Shown here piece by piece: positions 8,199-16,299 of a DNA stretch of 64,000 bases (position 1 is the first letter of the stretch; each line of letters begins with the position of its first letter). The DNA lies in NCBI RefSeq assembly GCF_016522505.1, contig NZ_JAEHOH010000020.1:32288-96287 (forward strand), in the 5' to 3' direction. Position numbers and translations under genes: made by a program. The notes under the pieces are model-generated. The model ran no database searches. It worked only from the letters and a program-made list of their open reading frames with translations, and was not told the DNA's origin. The stretch is from Leucobacter chromiisoli. GTDB taxonomy: Bacteria; Actinomycetota; Actinomycetes; Actinomycetales; Microbacteriaceae.

Positions 8199-9143
8199 AT
8201 GGGGTCCCGGCTCGACATCACCCTGATGCAGCTCGAGAGCTTCATCGCCGCGGCGTCCTGCGAGAGCATCAGCGCCGCCGCTGAGCAGCTGCACACCTCG
8301 CAGTCGAACCTCTCGGTCGCCGTCGCCAACCTCGAGCGGCGGCTCGGGGTCGAGCTGCTGGTGCGCCGCCGGTCGAAGGGGGTGGGGGTCACCCCGGCGG
8401 GTCGCGATCTCCTCGTCAGGGCCCGGGCGATCGTCGAGGCGTCGCGGGAGCTCGAGGACGCGGCCAGGGGCGGCCGGGAGGAGCTCGAGGGGGATCTGCA
8501 GGTCGGATGCCACCTGCCCCTGACCTCCTTCTACGTGCCGGGCCTCATCGCGGGGGTGCGCGACCGGGCCCCGGGAGTGCGCCCCTCGATCAGGGAGGGC
8601 AACCAGGACGAGCTGCAGCAGGCCGTGCACGACGGCGAGCTGGACCTGGCGCTCGTCTACGACCAGTCGCTCCCGACGCGGCTGAGGTTCCACCGCTTCG
8701 CCTCCGTCTGGCCCTACGCCATCGTCGCGCCGGGAACCGCGATCGCGGCGCGCGGCACCACGAGCCTCGCCGAGCTGTCGACGCTCACGATGGTGAACTA
8801 CGAGGCCGTGTACGCGGCGGGGCGCTCGCACGAGCTCTTCCGCAGCGCGGGGCTGCCGCTCCCCGCCGAGATCCGGGCGAGGAGCCTCGACTCCGTCCGC
8901 GCGCTCGTGGCCGCGGACCTCGGCTTCTCGATCCTCAACCAGCGGTGGGGCACGAACCTCACGGCAGACGGGGCCGAGGTGGTCCCCGTCGAGCTGACCG
9001 ATCGCGTCTCGCCGATGGGCATCGGAGTGCTGACCCGGCGCAGCGCCCTGAGCGCCAAGACCGCTCTCGCGATCGAGATCCTGCGCGCGCACGCCGTGCA
9101 CCGCCACCCCGAGCACGATCCGCTCGGCGAACCGCTCGCTTGA
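8199..9143 (+). CDS. LysR-family transcriptional regulator
   Basis: 314 residues. N-terminal winged [52 protein letters not shown] sequence. It is followed by a linker helix and a periplasmic-binding-like effector domain ([51 protein letters not shown]). Start ATG at 8199 is chosen because GAGG lies 8 nt upstream; GTG at 8190 is the alternative. It sits between the iacG operon (divergent) and the aminotransferase gene (same strand), and both of those promoters carry the same 19-nt element. LysR proteins usually sense a pathway substrate or intermediate, so an indole-acid inducer is plausible. Its stop codon lies inside the -35 region of the aminotransferase promoter. Confidence 0.9.
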   Translation: MGSRLDITLMQLESFIAAASCESISAAAEQLHTSQSNLSVAVANLERRLGVELLVRRRSKGVGVTPAGRDLLVRARAIVEASRELEDAARGGREELEGDLQVGCHLPLTSFYVPGLIAGVRDRAPGVRPSIREGNQDELQQAVHDGELDLALVYDQSLPTRLRFHRFASVWPYAIVAPGTAIAARGTTSLAELSTLTMVNYEAVYAAGRSHELFRSAGLPLPAEIRARSLDSVRALVAADLGFSILNQRWGTNLTADGAEVVPVELTDRVSPMGIGVLTRRSALSAKTALAIEILRAHAVHRHPEHDPLGEPLA

Positions 9144-9170
9144 TATTCAACCTGCGCAGATGCACAATTA
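9140..9170 (+). promoter_or_regulatory. Aminotransferase promoter with shared 19-nt element (copy 2)
   Basis: TTGATA (9140-9145), 17 nt, CACAAT (9163-9168). The element CTGCGCAGATGCACAATTA (9152-9170) differs from copy 1 at only three positions and has the same position relative to -35 and -10. Transcription would start near 9175, giving a leader of about 70 nt before the ATG at 9244. Confidence 0.65.
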
Positions 9171-9243
9171 TCGGCATGCGCGCACGCCCTCGTCCGCGCA
9201 GCTACGACAGACGCCGCGAGGAAGCGGTGGAAAGGTGCAGATC

Positions 9244-10623
9244 ATGACCGTGCTCACCCCCGACTCCGCGATCCGCGCGGCCGGCGACTACAAGACCGCG
9301 ACCAAGAACTTCTGGCATCCGATGAGCCCGTCGAAGCAGGATCCGTCGCAGGAGACCCTCATCGTGGTCTCGGGCGAGGGCAACTACGTCACCGACGCGG
9401 ACGGCAATCGGCTGCTCGACGGCGTCGGCGGCCTCTGGAACGTCAACGTCGGCCACAACCGCGCCGAGGTGAAGGACGCCATCAAGGCGCAGCTGGACCA
9501 GCTGGCGTACTACCAGTCGTTCGACGGCGTCGCCCACCCCCGGGTCTACGACCTGGCCGACCGCCTCGTCGGCATGCTCGCTCAGGAGGACGCGCACCGC
9601 GTGCTGTTCGGCTCGAACGGCTCCGACGCGGTCGAGACCGCGCTCAAGCTCTCCCGCCAGTACTGGATCGCGGCGGGCGAGCCCGGCCGCGTGCGCTTCC
9701 TCTCGCTGCGCAACTCCTACCACGGCATGCACATCGGCGGCACCTCGGTGGGCGGCAACGCCGTCTACCACTACAACCACGGCCCGCTGCTGCCGGGGGT
9801 CGAGCTGCTCGACTCGCCGTTCCTCTACCGCAATCCGTGGAACACGGAGGACCCGGCCGAGCTCACCGACCACCTGATCCGTCAGCTCGAGGAGCGGATC
9901 GAGTTCCTCGGCGGACAGACGATCGCGGCGTTCATCGCTGAGCCCGTGCAGGGAGCCGGGGGCGTCATCGTGCCCCCCGAGGACTACTGGCCGCGCGTGC
10001 GGGAGGTGCTCGACCGCCACGGCATCCTCATGATCTCCGACGAGGTCGTCACCGGGTTCGGCCGCACCGGCAACATGCTCGGCAGCCGCGGATGGGGGGT
10101 CAAGCCCGACATCATGGCCTTCGCCAAGGGCATCTCCGCCGGCTACATCCCGCTCGCCGCGACGGTCTTCAACCGCAGGGTCGCCGACGCCATCGAGAAC
10201 GGGCCGGGCTTCTCGAACGTCATCATGCACGGCTACACCTACAGCGGGCACCCCACCGCCGCCGCGGCCGCCCTCGCCGTGCTCGACATCGTCGAGCGCG
10301 ACGACCTGCCGGGCAACGCCGGCCTCGTGGGGGCCGTGCTGCAGGACGAGCTGCAGGCCCTCGAGTCCCACCGCTACGTCGGCGAGACCCGGGGCAAGGG
10401 CCTCATGGCCGCGATCGACCTCGTGGCCGACAAGGGCACCCGGGAGTCCGTCGACCCGTCGAGCGGCATCGCCCACAGGATCGCGGCCGCCGCCCGGGAG
10501 GAGGGCGTCGTGGTGCGTCCCGCGGGCACGAAGATCATCCTGTCGCCGCCGCTGACTCTCGAGGCCGACGAGGCCAGGGAGATGGTGCGCGCCCTCGACG
10601 CCGCCCTGTCACGGGTCGACTGA
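9244..10623 (+). CDS. Class III (omega) aminotransferase
   Basis: 459-residue PLP enzyme of fold type I, class III, the group that includes beta-alanine:pyruvate and amine:pyruvate transaminases. Landmarks: FWHPMSPSK, the [15 protein letters not shown] motif, [52 protein letters not shown], and Lys295 in [14 protein letters not shown] that binds PLP. Omega-transaminases accept primary amines, so tryptamine- or serotonin-like amines are possible donors giving an indole-acetaldehyde; substrate is not proven. Start ATG at 9244 follows GGAAAGG at 9 nt. An upstream in-frame start at 9160 lies within the promoter and was rejected. The gene is single and ends at a strong hairpin. Confidence 0.88.
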   Translation: MTVLTPDSAIRAAGDYKTATKNFWHPMSPSKQDPSQETLIVVSGEGNYVTDADGNRLLDGVGGLWNVNVGHNRAEVKDAIKAQLDQLAYYQSFDGVAHPRVYDLADRLVGMLAQEDAHRVLFGSNGSDAVETALKLSRQYWIAAGEPGRVRFLSLRNSYHGMHIGGTSVGGNAVYHYNHGPLLPGVELLDSPFLYRNPWNTEDPAELTDHLIRQLEERIEFLGGQTIAAFIAEPVQGAGGVIVPPEDYWPRVREVLDRHGILMISDEVVTGFGRTGNMLGSRGWGVKPDIMAFAKGISAGYIPLAATVFNRRVADAIENGPGFSNVIMHGYTYSGHPTAAAAALAVLDIVERDDLPGNAGLVGAVLQDELQALESHRYVGETRGKGLMAAIDLVADKGTRESVDPSSGIAHRIAAAAREEGVVVRPAGTKIILSPPLTLEADEAREMVRALDAALSRVD

Positions 10624-10640
10624 CGCCGGGCCGGCATGAT

Positions 10641-10672
10641 GAAGGGGGTGGATCCGCGGATCCACCCCCTTC
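10641..10672. terminator. Terminator: perfect 32-nt palindrome
   Basis: 16-bp arms meet without a spacer (10641-10656 and 10657-10672). It sits between the convergent aminotransferase and iacF genes, so it can end both transcripts. Being a perfect palindrome it is also symmetric at the DNA level. Confidence 0.75.
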
Positions 10673-10682
10673 GACGTCGGCG

Positions 10683-11654
10683 TCAGTAGAGCTCGATCAC
10701 CAGCCTCGGAGACTTCGCCCGCGACACGCACAGCGCGATCTCGCCGCCCGCCTCCTTGTCGGCCTTCGACAGGCAGTTGTCGCGATGGTCGGCGACGCCC
10801 TCGATCAGGCCGCTGACGCAGGAGCCGCAGACGCCCTCCTCGCAGGACTTGAAGACGTCGATGCCGTTCTCCTCGAGAACGGAGAGGATCGTCTGGTCGG
10901 CCGGGATCTCGAACTCCTCGCCGGTGTCGAGCTCGACGGTGAACGCGGTGTCGCCGCTCGTGTCGATGTCGACCCCCTCGAAGTGCTCGACGTGGAAGTT
11001 GCGCTCCCCCAGAGCCGGCTCCACGACGGCGCCCAGCTGCTCCATGAAGCCGACCGGACCGCAGGTGTAGACGTGGGTCTTCTCGGTCGCCCCCGCGCTG
11101 TCGGTCGCGTCGGAGATGATCCGGGCGAAGAGCTGGGGCCGGGCCGCGCGCTCCGTGCCGAAATGCAGGTGGACCCGGTCGCGGAACTCGGCGCGCTCCT
11201 CGAGGAGATCGACGAAGGCGGCCTCGTCGCGCGACCGGGCGAAGTAGTGCAGCTCGAAGACGGCGCCCCGGGAGTAGAGTTCGTAGGCCATGGACAGCAG
11301 CGGGGTGACCCCGATCCCGCCGGCGACGAGGATGTGCTGCTCGGCGTCCTCGGCGATCCCGAGCAGGTTGCGGGGCTTGCCGATGAGCAGCCGGTCGCCG
11401 GGCTCCACCCGGTGCAGGGCGCTGCTGCCGGCGCCCTCCGGTTCGCGCTTGATCGCGACGAGCAGCGAGGACGGATCCCCCGGCGCGCTGCAGAGCGAGT
11501 ACTGCCGCAGCACGCCGGTCGGGCCGGTGATGTCGACGTGGGCGCCCGCGGAGAACGGGGTGAACGGGCGTTCGTCCTCGTGCACGAGTCGCAGCGTGCG
11601 GATGATGGGCGTCTCCTCGGTGACCTCGGCCACCCGCACCACGACGCCGCTCAC
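10683..11654 (-). CDS. iacF: Ferredoxin reductase of Rieske dioxygenase, IacF-like
   Basis: 323-residue phthalate-dioxygenase-reductase type protein that passes electrons from NAD(P)H via flavin and a 2Fe-2S cluster to the IacCD oxygenase. Order: flavin-binding barrel (RQYSLCSAPGD, residues about 50-60), NAD domain (LVAGGIGVTPLLSMAYEL, CGPVGFM), then a C-terminal plant-type ferredoxin with CEEGVCGSC and a later Cys. Start GTG at 11654 overlaps the iacD stop (GTGA). Third gene of the minus-strand operon iacCDF; the terminator follows 10 nt after its stop. The domain order matches IacF and VanB-like reductases. Confidence 0.88.
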   Translation of the reverse strand: MSGVVVRVAEVTEETPIIRTLRLVHEDERPFTPFSAGAHVDITGPTGVLRQYSLCSAPGDPSSLLVAIKREPEGAGSSALHRVEPGDRLLIGKPRNLLGIAEDAEQHILVAGGIGVTPLLSMAYELYSRGAVFELHYFARSRDEAAFVDLLEERAEFRDRVHLHFGTERAARPQLFARIISDATDSAGATEKTHVYTCGPVGFMEQLGAVVEPALGERNFHVEHFEGVDIDTSGDTAFTVELDTGEEFEIPADQTILSVLEENGIDVFKSCEEGVCGSCVSGLIEGVADHRDNCLSKADKEAGGEIALCVSRAKSPRLVIELY

Positions 11655-12226
11655 AGCAGGAACCCGGCGGCCGGCGTGGAGTCCTGGCTGTCGATCAGCC
11701 GGATCACCTTCAGCGCGATCCGATCGTCGGCGGGGGTGGCGCCGAAGCGGACCCGGTACTCCACGTCGCCGGCCCAGAGGTGGTGCGTGCCGCGCTTGTA
11801 GGCCACGATCACCTGCGCCGCGCGGAGCAGCACCCCGTCGTCGTCGACCTCGCCGCAGATGAACCGGCCCAGCGTGCGGACCGTCGTCGCGGCGTCCACC
11901 GCGGCGATCGCGTACCCCTCCGTCAGGCGCACCACGCGCGAGCGCCGCATGGCGTCGTCGTCGAACACCATGTTCAGGCTGCCGGCGAAGTCCTCGGTCT
12001 CGGGATCGATCGGGATCACGTAGATGCCGTCCTCCGAGTAGAGCTCCTGCCACTCCTCGTAGTTCTTGCGATCGAGCAGCTCCGCCTCGTAGGAGACGAG
12101 ATCCACCGCTCGGGCGACCCTGGGGTCGGCCACCGAGACGCCGGAGTAGGACAGGGGGCGCTTGTAGGTGCTGCGACCGGTCAGCCACGCGCCCGGCTTC
12201 ACCTTCGATGCTGCGGATTCAGTCAT
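11651..12226 (-). CDS. iacD: Rieske dioxygenase small subunit, IacD-like
   Basis: 191-residue ring-hydroxylating dioxygenase beta subunit (cystatin/NTF2-like fold). Visible landmarks: AVDLVSYEAELLDRKNYEEW, LYSEDGIYVIPIDPE, RVVRLTEGYA and FICGEVDDDGVLLRAAQVIV. Beta subunits are structural and shape the alpha3beta3 oxygenase. Start ATG at 12226 overlaps the end of iacC by 8 nt and its stop overlaps the iacF start by 4 nt, so all three are translationally coupled. In the iac pathway the complex acts on an oxindole-type intermediate on the way to the diphenol. Confidence 0.85.
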   Translation of the reverse strand: MTESAASKVKPGAWLTGRSTYKRPLSYSGVSVADPRVARAVDLVSYEAELLDRKNYEEWQELYSEDGIYVIPIDPETEDFAGSLNMVFDDDAMRRSRVVRLTEGYAIAAVDAATTVRTLGRFICGEVDDDGVLLRAAQVIVAYKRGTHHLWAGDVEYRVRFGATPADDRIALKVIRLIDSQDSTPAAGFLL

Positions 12227-13517
12227 CGCTCATCATTTCCTTCCACTTGTAGTAGGCCGCGCGCATGCCCGACTCGTCGGTCACGTGCGAGGTCGGCCAC
12301 CCCTCCTCCGTCCGCGTCTCCCGGGCGGATCCGCGGTTCACCATCACCGGCAGCTCGGGGCCGCCGACGGCGCCGCGCTGCACCCGGTCCCAGCCCTCCG
12401 CGTCGTCCGGGGTGCCGAAGCCGAAGGGTCCCTGGAAGTTCTCGTGCGCGCGCATGCGCTCCCGGTTCACGCGATCGACGATCTCGGGCGGGCCGTCGGG
12501 GCCTATCGCGATGTGCTCGATGACGGTCTCGTCGACCGACACCGGCCGCAGCGTGCGGAAGAAGGAGATCGACATCGACACGTTCGGGAAGAGGTTCAGG
12601 TTGAAGCCGGTGCCGTGCATGGAGTAGACGAGCCTCCGGATCTCCTCCTCCGAGACGCCGTTCGCCCGCAGGTCGGCCACGAGACCGTCGAAGCGGGGCT
12701 GCAGCGGCTCGCTGCCGTCGTCGGCCTCGAGATCCGAGTGCTCGGGCACCATCTGCATCACGGAGTGCCCGTTGCCGAGCACGTGGGTGACGGCGGAGGG
12801 ATCCGTCATGAAGCTCATCATCTCCGCCGTCTCGCTGTCGACCGTCGCCATCCACGAGCGGTGCACGATCGGGAAGTGGTAGCCGTCGGTCGTGTTCTCG
12901 AGCTGGATCTTCCAGTTGCCCTTGAAGGTGAACCGGTGCGTGCCGAGGACCTTGAGGGGGTACCCGGCGCCCTGGGCCATGAAGCGGTCGATCCACATCT
13001 TGACGTCGCCGAGGAAGTCCTCGAGCGGCTCGATGTCGTGGTTGAACGTCGCGAAGATCATGCCGTTGTACTGCTCGGTGCGCAGCTTCTTGAGGCCCAT
13101 GTTCTTTTTGTCCATGATCCCCTCGTACCCCTCGGGGTACGGGATCCCCCGCAGGGCGCCGTCGAGGCCGTACGACCACGCGTGATAGGGGCAGGTGAAG
13201 CCGTTGACGACGCCGGACCGCGTCTCGCACACGGTCGCCCCGCGGTGGCGGCAGCGGTTCAGCATCGTGTGGATGTTGCCCTTGCGGTCGCGGGAGACGA
13301 TCACCGGCTGCCTGCCGACGTGGGTCGCCTTGAACGCGCCCGCCTTGGGCAGCTCGCTGATGTGCGCGACCCAGACCCAGGTCCGCTCGAAGATCTTCGT
13401 CATCTCCTCCTCGAAGATCTCCGGGTCCGTGTACATGCGGCCCGCGACGCGATCCTCGAGCACGAGATCGGCGGGTTCGAACTCGTAGACATTCTCCTCT
13501 GTGAACTCAACGGTCAC
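12219..13517 (-). CDS. iacC: Rieske dioxygenase large subunit, IacC-like
   Basis: 432-residue catalytic alpha subunit. The Rieske 2Fe-2S ligands are Cys89-x-His91 and Cys109-x2-His112, in NRCRHRGATVCE and FTCPYHAWSYG. The mononuclear iron site shows in ENTTDGYHFPIVH with His214 and His219. Start GTG at 13517 follows GGAGG at 7 nt; the in-frame ATG at 13583 has no ribosome site and falls in the promoter region. Gene order iacC-iacD-iacF is that of a complete oxygenase plus reductase. The family also includes anthranilate- and benzoate-type oxygenases; assignment to IacC rests on co-occurrence with iacA, B, E, G, H and I around it. Confidence 0.87.
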   Translation of the reverse strand: MTVEFTEENVYEFEPADLVLEDRVAGRMYTDPEIFEEEMTKIFERTWVWVAHISELPKAGAFKATHVGRQPVIVSRDRKGNIHTMLNRCRHRGATVCETRSGVVNGFTCPYHAWSYGLDGALRGIPYPEGYEGIMDKKNMGLKKLRTEQYNGMIFATFNHDIEPLEDFLGDVKMWIDRFMAQGAGYPLKVLGTHRFTFKGNWKIQLENTTDGYHFPIVHRSWMATVDSETAEMMSFMTDPSAVTHVLGNGHSVMQMVPEHSDLEADDGSEPLQPRFDGLVADLRANGVSEEEIRRLVYSMHGTGFNLNLFPNVSMSISFFRTLRPVSVDETVIEHIAIGPDGPPEIVDRVNRERMRAHENFQGPFGFGTPDDAEGWDRVQRGAVGGPELPVMVNRGSARETRTEEGWPTSHVTDESGMRAAYYKWKEMMSDD

Positions 13518-13634
13518 CGAACTGCCTCCATTCAAGGGTGCGATTGCCCCCGACGATGCGGCCGGCGGCTGAAGTACGGGCATCAGTCTAGAAATCCGAG
13601 AGGCCCGGGATAATTGGCGATCCCCTCAGCGTCA

Positions 13635-13649
13635 TAGGGGTTTCCCCTA
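13635..13649. promoter_or_regulatory. Candidate operator TAGGGG-TTT-CCCCTA
   Basis: Perfect 6-bp inverted repeat with a 3-nt spacer in the divergent region between iacC and the 13707 gene. It is centred about 65 nt upstream of the probable start of the plus-strand transcript and upstream of the iacC promoter region (TAGACT box on the minus strand). That position suits an activator; the FixJ-like regulator at 15638 is a natural candidate. Confidence 0.45.
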
Positions 13650-13706
13650 CGCCCGTACGGCACATCCCATCTGCCCCGCGCCATCGTCTCCGCATAGCCT
13701 GGGGGC

Positions 13707-14078
13707 ATGTCGGCCCAAGACCCACACCCCGACGAGGCGATCGACGCGGTGCTCCACGCGCTCGCGGCCCCGCTCGTCTCGGCAGAGAACTATCTGGCGG
13801 GCGTCCGAGCGCGTACGCGGTCCCTCGCCGCCCACCCGGTCGTGCCCGAGGAGCTCGGCGGCGAGATCATGCGCGGCATCGACGGCGCCATGCGCAGCCT
13901 CGAGGAGGCCGCCGCGACGATGACGGCCTTCGCGCTGCTCGGCGAGGCCGGCAGGCCCGGGTGCCCGGCGTGCGACGCCGCCCGACCCGTCGACGGCCGG
14001 GAGGGGCGGCCCGAGGCCGACGGACCCCGCCGGTTCACCGGCGCGAGGAATGTGATCACCACCGAGGAGGAACACTGA
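13707..14078 (+). CDS. Small protein of unknown function in the iac cluster
   Basis: 123 residues, not recognised. Residues about 8-80 are predicted mostly helical, with amphipathic runs around AAPLVSAENYLAGVRART and IMRGIDGAMRSLEEAAATMTAFALLGE. A short GCPACDA motif (two Cys) near residue 85 precedes a charged, low-complexity tail. A TAGCCT box (13695-13700) lies exactly 6 nt before the ATG, with no Shine-Dalgarno, so the transcript may be leaderless. Its stop overlaps the next start, and that gene overlaps iacH, so the three form one operon. The helical pair recalls a regulator or dimerisation module, but no family could be assigned. Confidence 0.6.
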   Translation: MSAQDPHPDEAIDAVLHALAAPLVSAENYLAGVRARTRSLAAHPVVPEELGGEIMRGIDGAMRSLEEAAATMTAFALLGEAGRPGCPACDAARPVDGREGRPEADGPRRFTGARNVITTEEEH

Positions 14079-14362
14079 TGCTGCGACTGGACACGCCGGA
14101 CGACCAGCGCCGGATGACCCTGGTCTGCTACCTCGACACCTTCGGGTACGGCTGGAAGCACGTGGATCTGTTCACGCACGATCTCGAGGGCAACGAGCTC
14201 AACTGGGTCCACTGGGGGGTTCCCGAGGACGGCCCCGAGGCCGCGGATCGCGTCACCGCCCGCGTCGAGCCGACGCTCAAGCGCACCTCCGAGTGGCGGC
14301 ACCGGGTGAGCCCGGTCGGTCAGGACTACTGGGTCGCCGATGTCGTCTGGAGCGACGGGTGA
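14078..14362 (+). CDS. Small protein of unknown function upstream of iacH
   Basis: 94 residues, not recognised. It is rich in aromatics: LVCYLDTFGYGWKHVDLFTH, ELNWVHWGVPED and GQDYWVADVVW. The layout suggests a small beta-rich or ferredoxin-like fold. Start ATG overlaps the previous stop by 1 nt (TGATG) with GAGGAGG upstream; its stop overlaps the iacH start by 4 nt (GTGA). Tight coupling to a catabolic amidase makes a pathway role likely, for example as a small subunit or binding protein. Confidence 0.65.
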   Translation: MLRLDTPDDQRRMTLVCYLDTFGYGWKHVDLFTHDLEGNELNWVHWGVPEDGPEAADRVTARVEPTLKRTSEWRHRVSPVGQDYWVADVVWSDG

Positions 14363-15648
14363 GCGCATTCGCGCCGTGGTCCCTCGCCGAGCTCGTCGCG
14401 GACCTCCGATCGGGCGCGCTCGCTCCCGCGGACGCGCTCGAACGCTCCCGCGAGCGCATCGACGCGACGGACGCCGCGATCCGGGCCTGGGTCGTGACCG
14501 ACTTCGAGCGCGCCGGTGCGCGGGACGCCTCCGGTCCGGCATCCGGCGGCGCCGGGCGACGGCCGGCGGGTCGCGGGGCGCTCGCCGGTGCGCCGATCGG
14601 CGTCAAGGACATCATCGACGTGCGGGGGCTCCCCACGCGGTGCGGTTCCGCGCTGCGGGCCGGCGCGCCGGCGAGCGCCTCGGACGCCGGGATCGTGACC
14701 GCCTGGCGCGCGGCCGGCGCGATCCCCGTCGGCAAGACCGTGACCACGGAGTTCGCCTACTTCGCCCCCGGCCCGACCGGCAATCCGGCCGCTCCCGGCC
14801 GCACCCCGGGGGGCTCGTCCAGCGGTTCCGCAGCGGCCGTGGCGTCGGGCCAGGTGCCGCTCGCGCTCGGCTCGCAGACCGCCGCCTCCGTCACCCGGCC
14901 GGCGGCCTTCTGCGGAGTGGCCGCGCTCGTCATGACGCGGGGGCGCTTCGCCGCGGACGGCGTCGTGGGCCTCGCGCGCAGCCTCGACAGCCACGGGTTC
15001 TTCGCCGCCGGCGCGGAGGATCTCGGCGTGGCCTGGTCGGCGGTGAGCGGGGAGGCCGTCGAGCGCGTCGAGGCGCCGCGGCTGCTGGTGTGGGATGCGG
15101 CGTCGCTCGGCGGCGTCTCCGACGACATGGCCTCGGCCGTGGACGAGGCGATCTCCGCCCTGCGCTCCCGGGGCGCCGAGATCGAACGGTTCCCGGAGCC
15201 GGCGCTGGTGGACGAGGCCACCGCCGCGCACCTCGTCGTGATGGGGTACGAGGCGGCCGTCGAGCGCGCCGAGGAGCTCGCCCGGCCCGAGCGCCTCAGC
15301 CCCCAGCTGCGCGCGCTGCTCGAGGGCGGACGCGGGATCCCGCGCGCCGACTACGACGAGGCTCGCGGGGTGATCGAGCGGGCACGGCGACGCGTCGAGG
15401 CGCTGACCGCGGAGGGCGCGGCGATCATCGGCCCCGCCGCGCTGGGCGCCGCCCCCGAGGGCCTGTCGGCGACGGGCGATCCGATCCTGAGCCGGGCGTG
15501 GCAGGCGCTCGGGCTGCCGGTGGTCGCGGTGCCCGGCCTGCACGACCCGGGAGGGCGTCCGCTCGGCGTGCAGCTGATCGGCGAGCCGAACCGCGAGTCG
15601 CGGCTGCTGGGCACCGCCGCCTGGGTGCAGGAGCGCCTCAGACCGTGA
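14359..15648 (+). CDS. iacH: Amidase, IacH-like
   Basis: 429-residue amidase-signature hydrolase. The catalytic triad is visible: Lys in GVKDIIDV, the cis-Ser in the GGSSSGSAAAVASGQ loop, and Ser in GSQTAASVTRPAAF. In iac clusters IacH is assigned to a late step that releases nitrogen or a side-chain fragment from an amide-type intermediate. The usual GGSIR-type stretch here reads TAASVTRPA, so substrate preference may be unusual. Start GTG at 14359 (GTGA overlap with the preceding stop). Its 3' end overlaps the convergent response-regulator gene by 11 nt, leaving no room for a terminator between them. Confidence 0.8.
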   Translation: MSAFAPWSLAELVADLRSGALAPADALERSRERIDATDAAIRAWVVTDFERAGARDASGPASGGAGRRPAGRGALAGAPIGVKDIIDVRGLPTRCGSALRAGAPASASDAGIVTAWRAAGAIPVGKTVTTEFAYFAPGPTGNPAAPGRTPGGSSSGSAAAVASGQVPLALGSQTAASVTRPAAFCGVAALVMTRGRFAADGVVGLARSLDSHGFFAAGAEDLGVAWSAVSGEAVERVEAPRLLVWDAASLGGVSDDMASAVDEAISALRSRGAEIERFPEPALVDEATAAHLVVMGYEAAVERAEELARPERLSPQLRALLEGGRGIPRADYDEARGVIERARRRVEALTAEGAAIIGPAALGAAPEGLSATGDPILSRAWQALGLPVVAVPGLHDPGGRPLGVQLIGEPNRESRLLGTAAWVQERLRP

Positions 15649-16294
15649 GGCGGTGCAGGTAGAGATCGCGCACGAGTCGTCCCAGGCTCTCCGCGGAGGT
15701 CTTGGCCCGGATGCGCGTGCGGTGCACGTCGACCGTCTTCACGCTCGCGCTGAGCCTCGTGGCGATCTGCTGACTCGACAGGCCGTCCATGACGAGGCGC
15801 AGCACGTCGCGCTCCCGGGGCGTCAGGCCGTGCAGGCGCGCGCTCAGCTCGCGCCTCGCCGAGCGGGCGGCGAACGCGTCCCTCGCCGCGGAGAGCTGCG
15901 CCTGCACGGTCTCGACCATCGTCTGCGGCTCGTACGGCTTCTCGAAGAACCCCACCGCGCCGGCGCGCATCGCGCGGACGGCCGAGGGCACGTTGCCGTG
16001 CCCCGAGCAGAAGAGCACCGGCGCGGGATAGTCGCGCTCGAGCAGCTGCTCCTGGAGCAGCAGGCCGCTCAGGCCGCGCATCCGGAGCTCGAGGATGACG
16101 ACCGCGGGCTCCTCCTCGTCGAACTCGCCGAGGAACGACGGCGCATCGGGGTAGGTGAGCGCCACGATCCCGACGCTCTGCAGCAGATATGCGAGGGAGT
16201 TGCGCACCCCCTCGTCGTCGTCGACGATGTGCACGACCGGCGTGTCCTCGAGGACCTCGCGCCCCGGGGTCAGGTCTGCATGGTGGAGCGCCAT
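15638..16294 (-). CDS. FixJ/LuxR-type response regulator with Glu at the phosphorylation site
   Basis: 218 residues: receiver domain (about 19-135) and C-terminal LuxR-type HTH (LTPRERDVLRLVMDGLSSQQIATRL, VKTVDVHRTRI). The acidic pocket VDDDEG is intact and Lys is present in FFEKPYEP. The normal phospho-accepting Asp of the LDVRMPGMSG-type motif is replaced by Glu69 (LELRMRGLSG, codon GAG). Such Asp-to-Glu changes often mimic the phosphorylated state. No histidine kinase is present in the window. Start ATG at 16294, 5 nt after the iacI stop, so it is probably co-transcribed with iacI. It may act constitutively or respond to a ligand or partner, and may bind the TAGGGG repeat at 13635. Confidence 0.87.
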   Translation of the reverse strand: MALHHADLTPGREVLEDTPVVHIVDDDEGVRNSLAYLLQSVGIVALTYPDAPSFLGEFDEEEPAVVILELRMRGLSGLLLQEQLLERDYPAPVLFCSGHGNVPSAVRAMRAGAVGFFEKPYEPQTMVETVQAQLSAARDAFAARSARRELSARLHGLTPRERDVLRLVMDGLSSQQIATRLSASVKTVDVHRTRIRAKTSAESLGRLVRDLYLHRLTV

Positions 16295-16299
16295 GTCGT

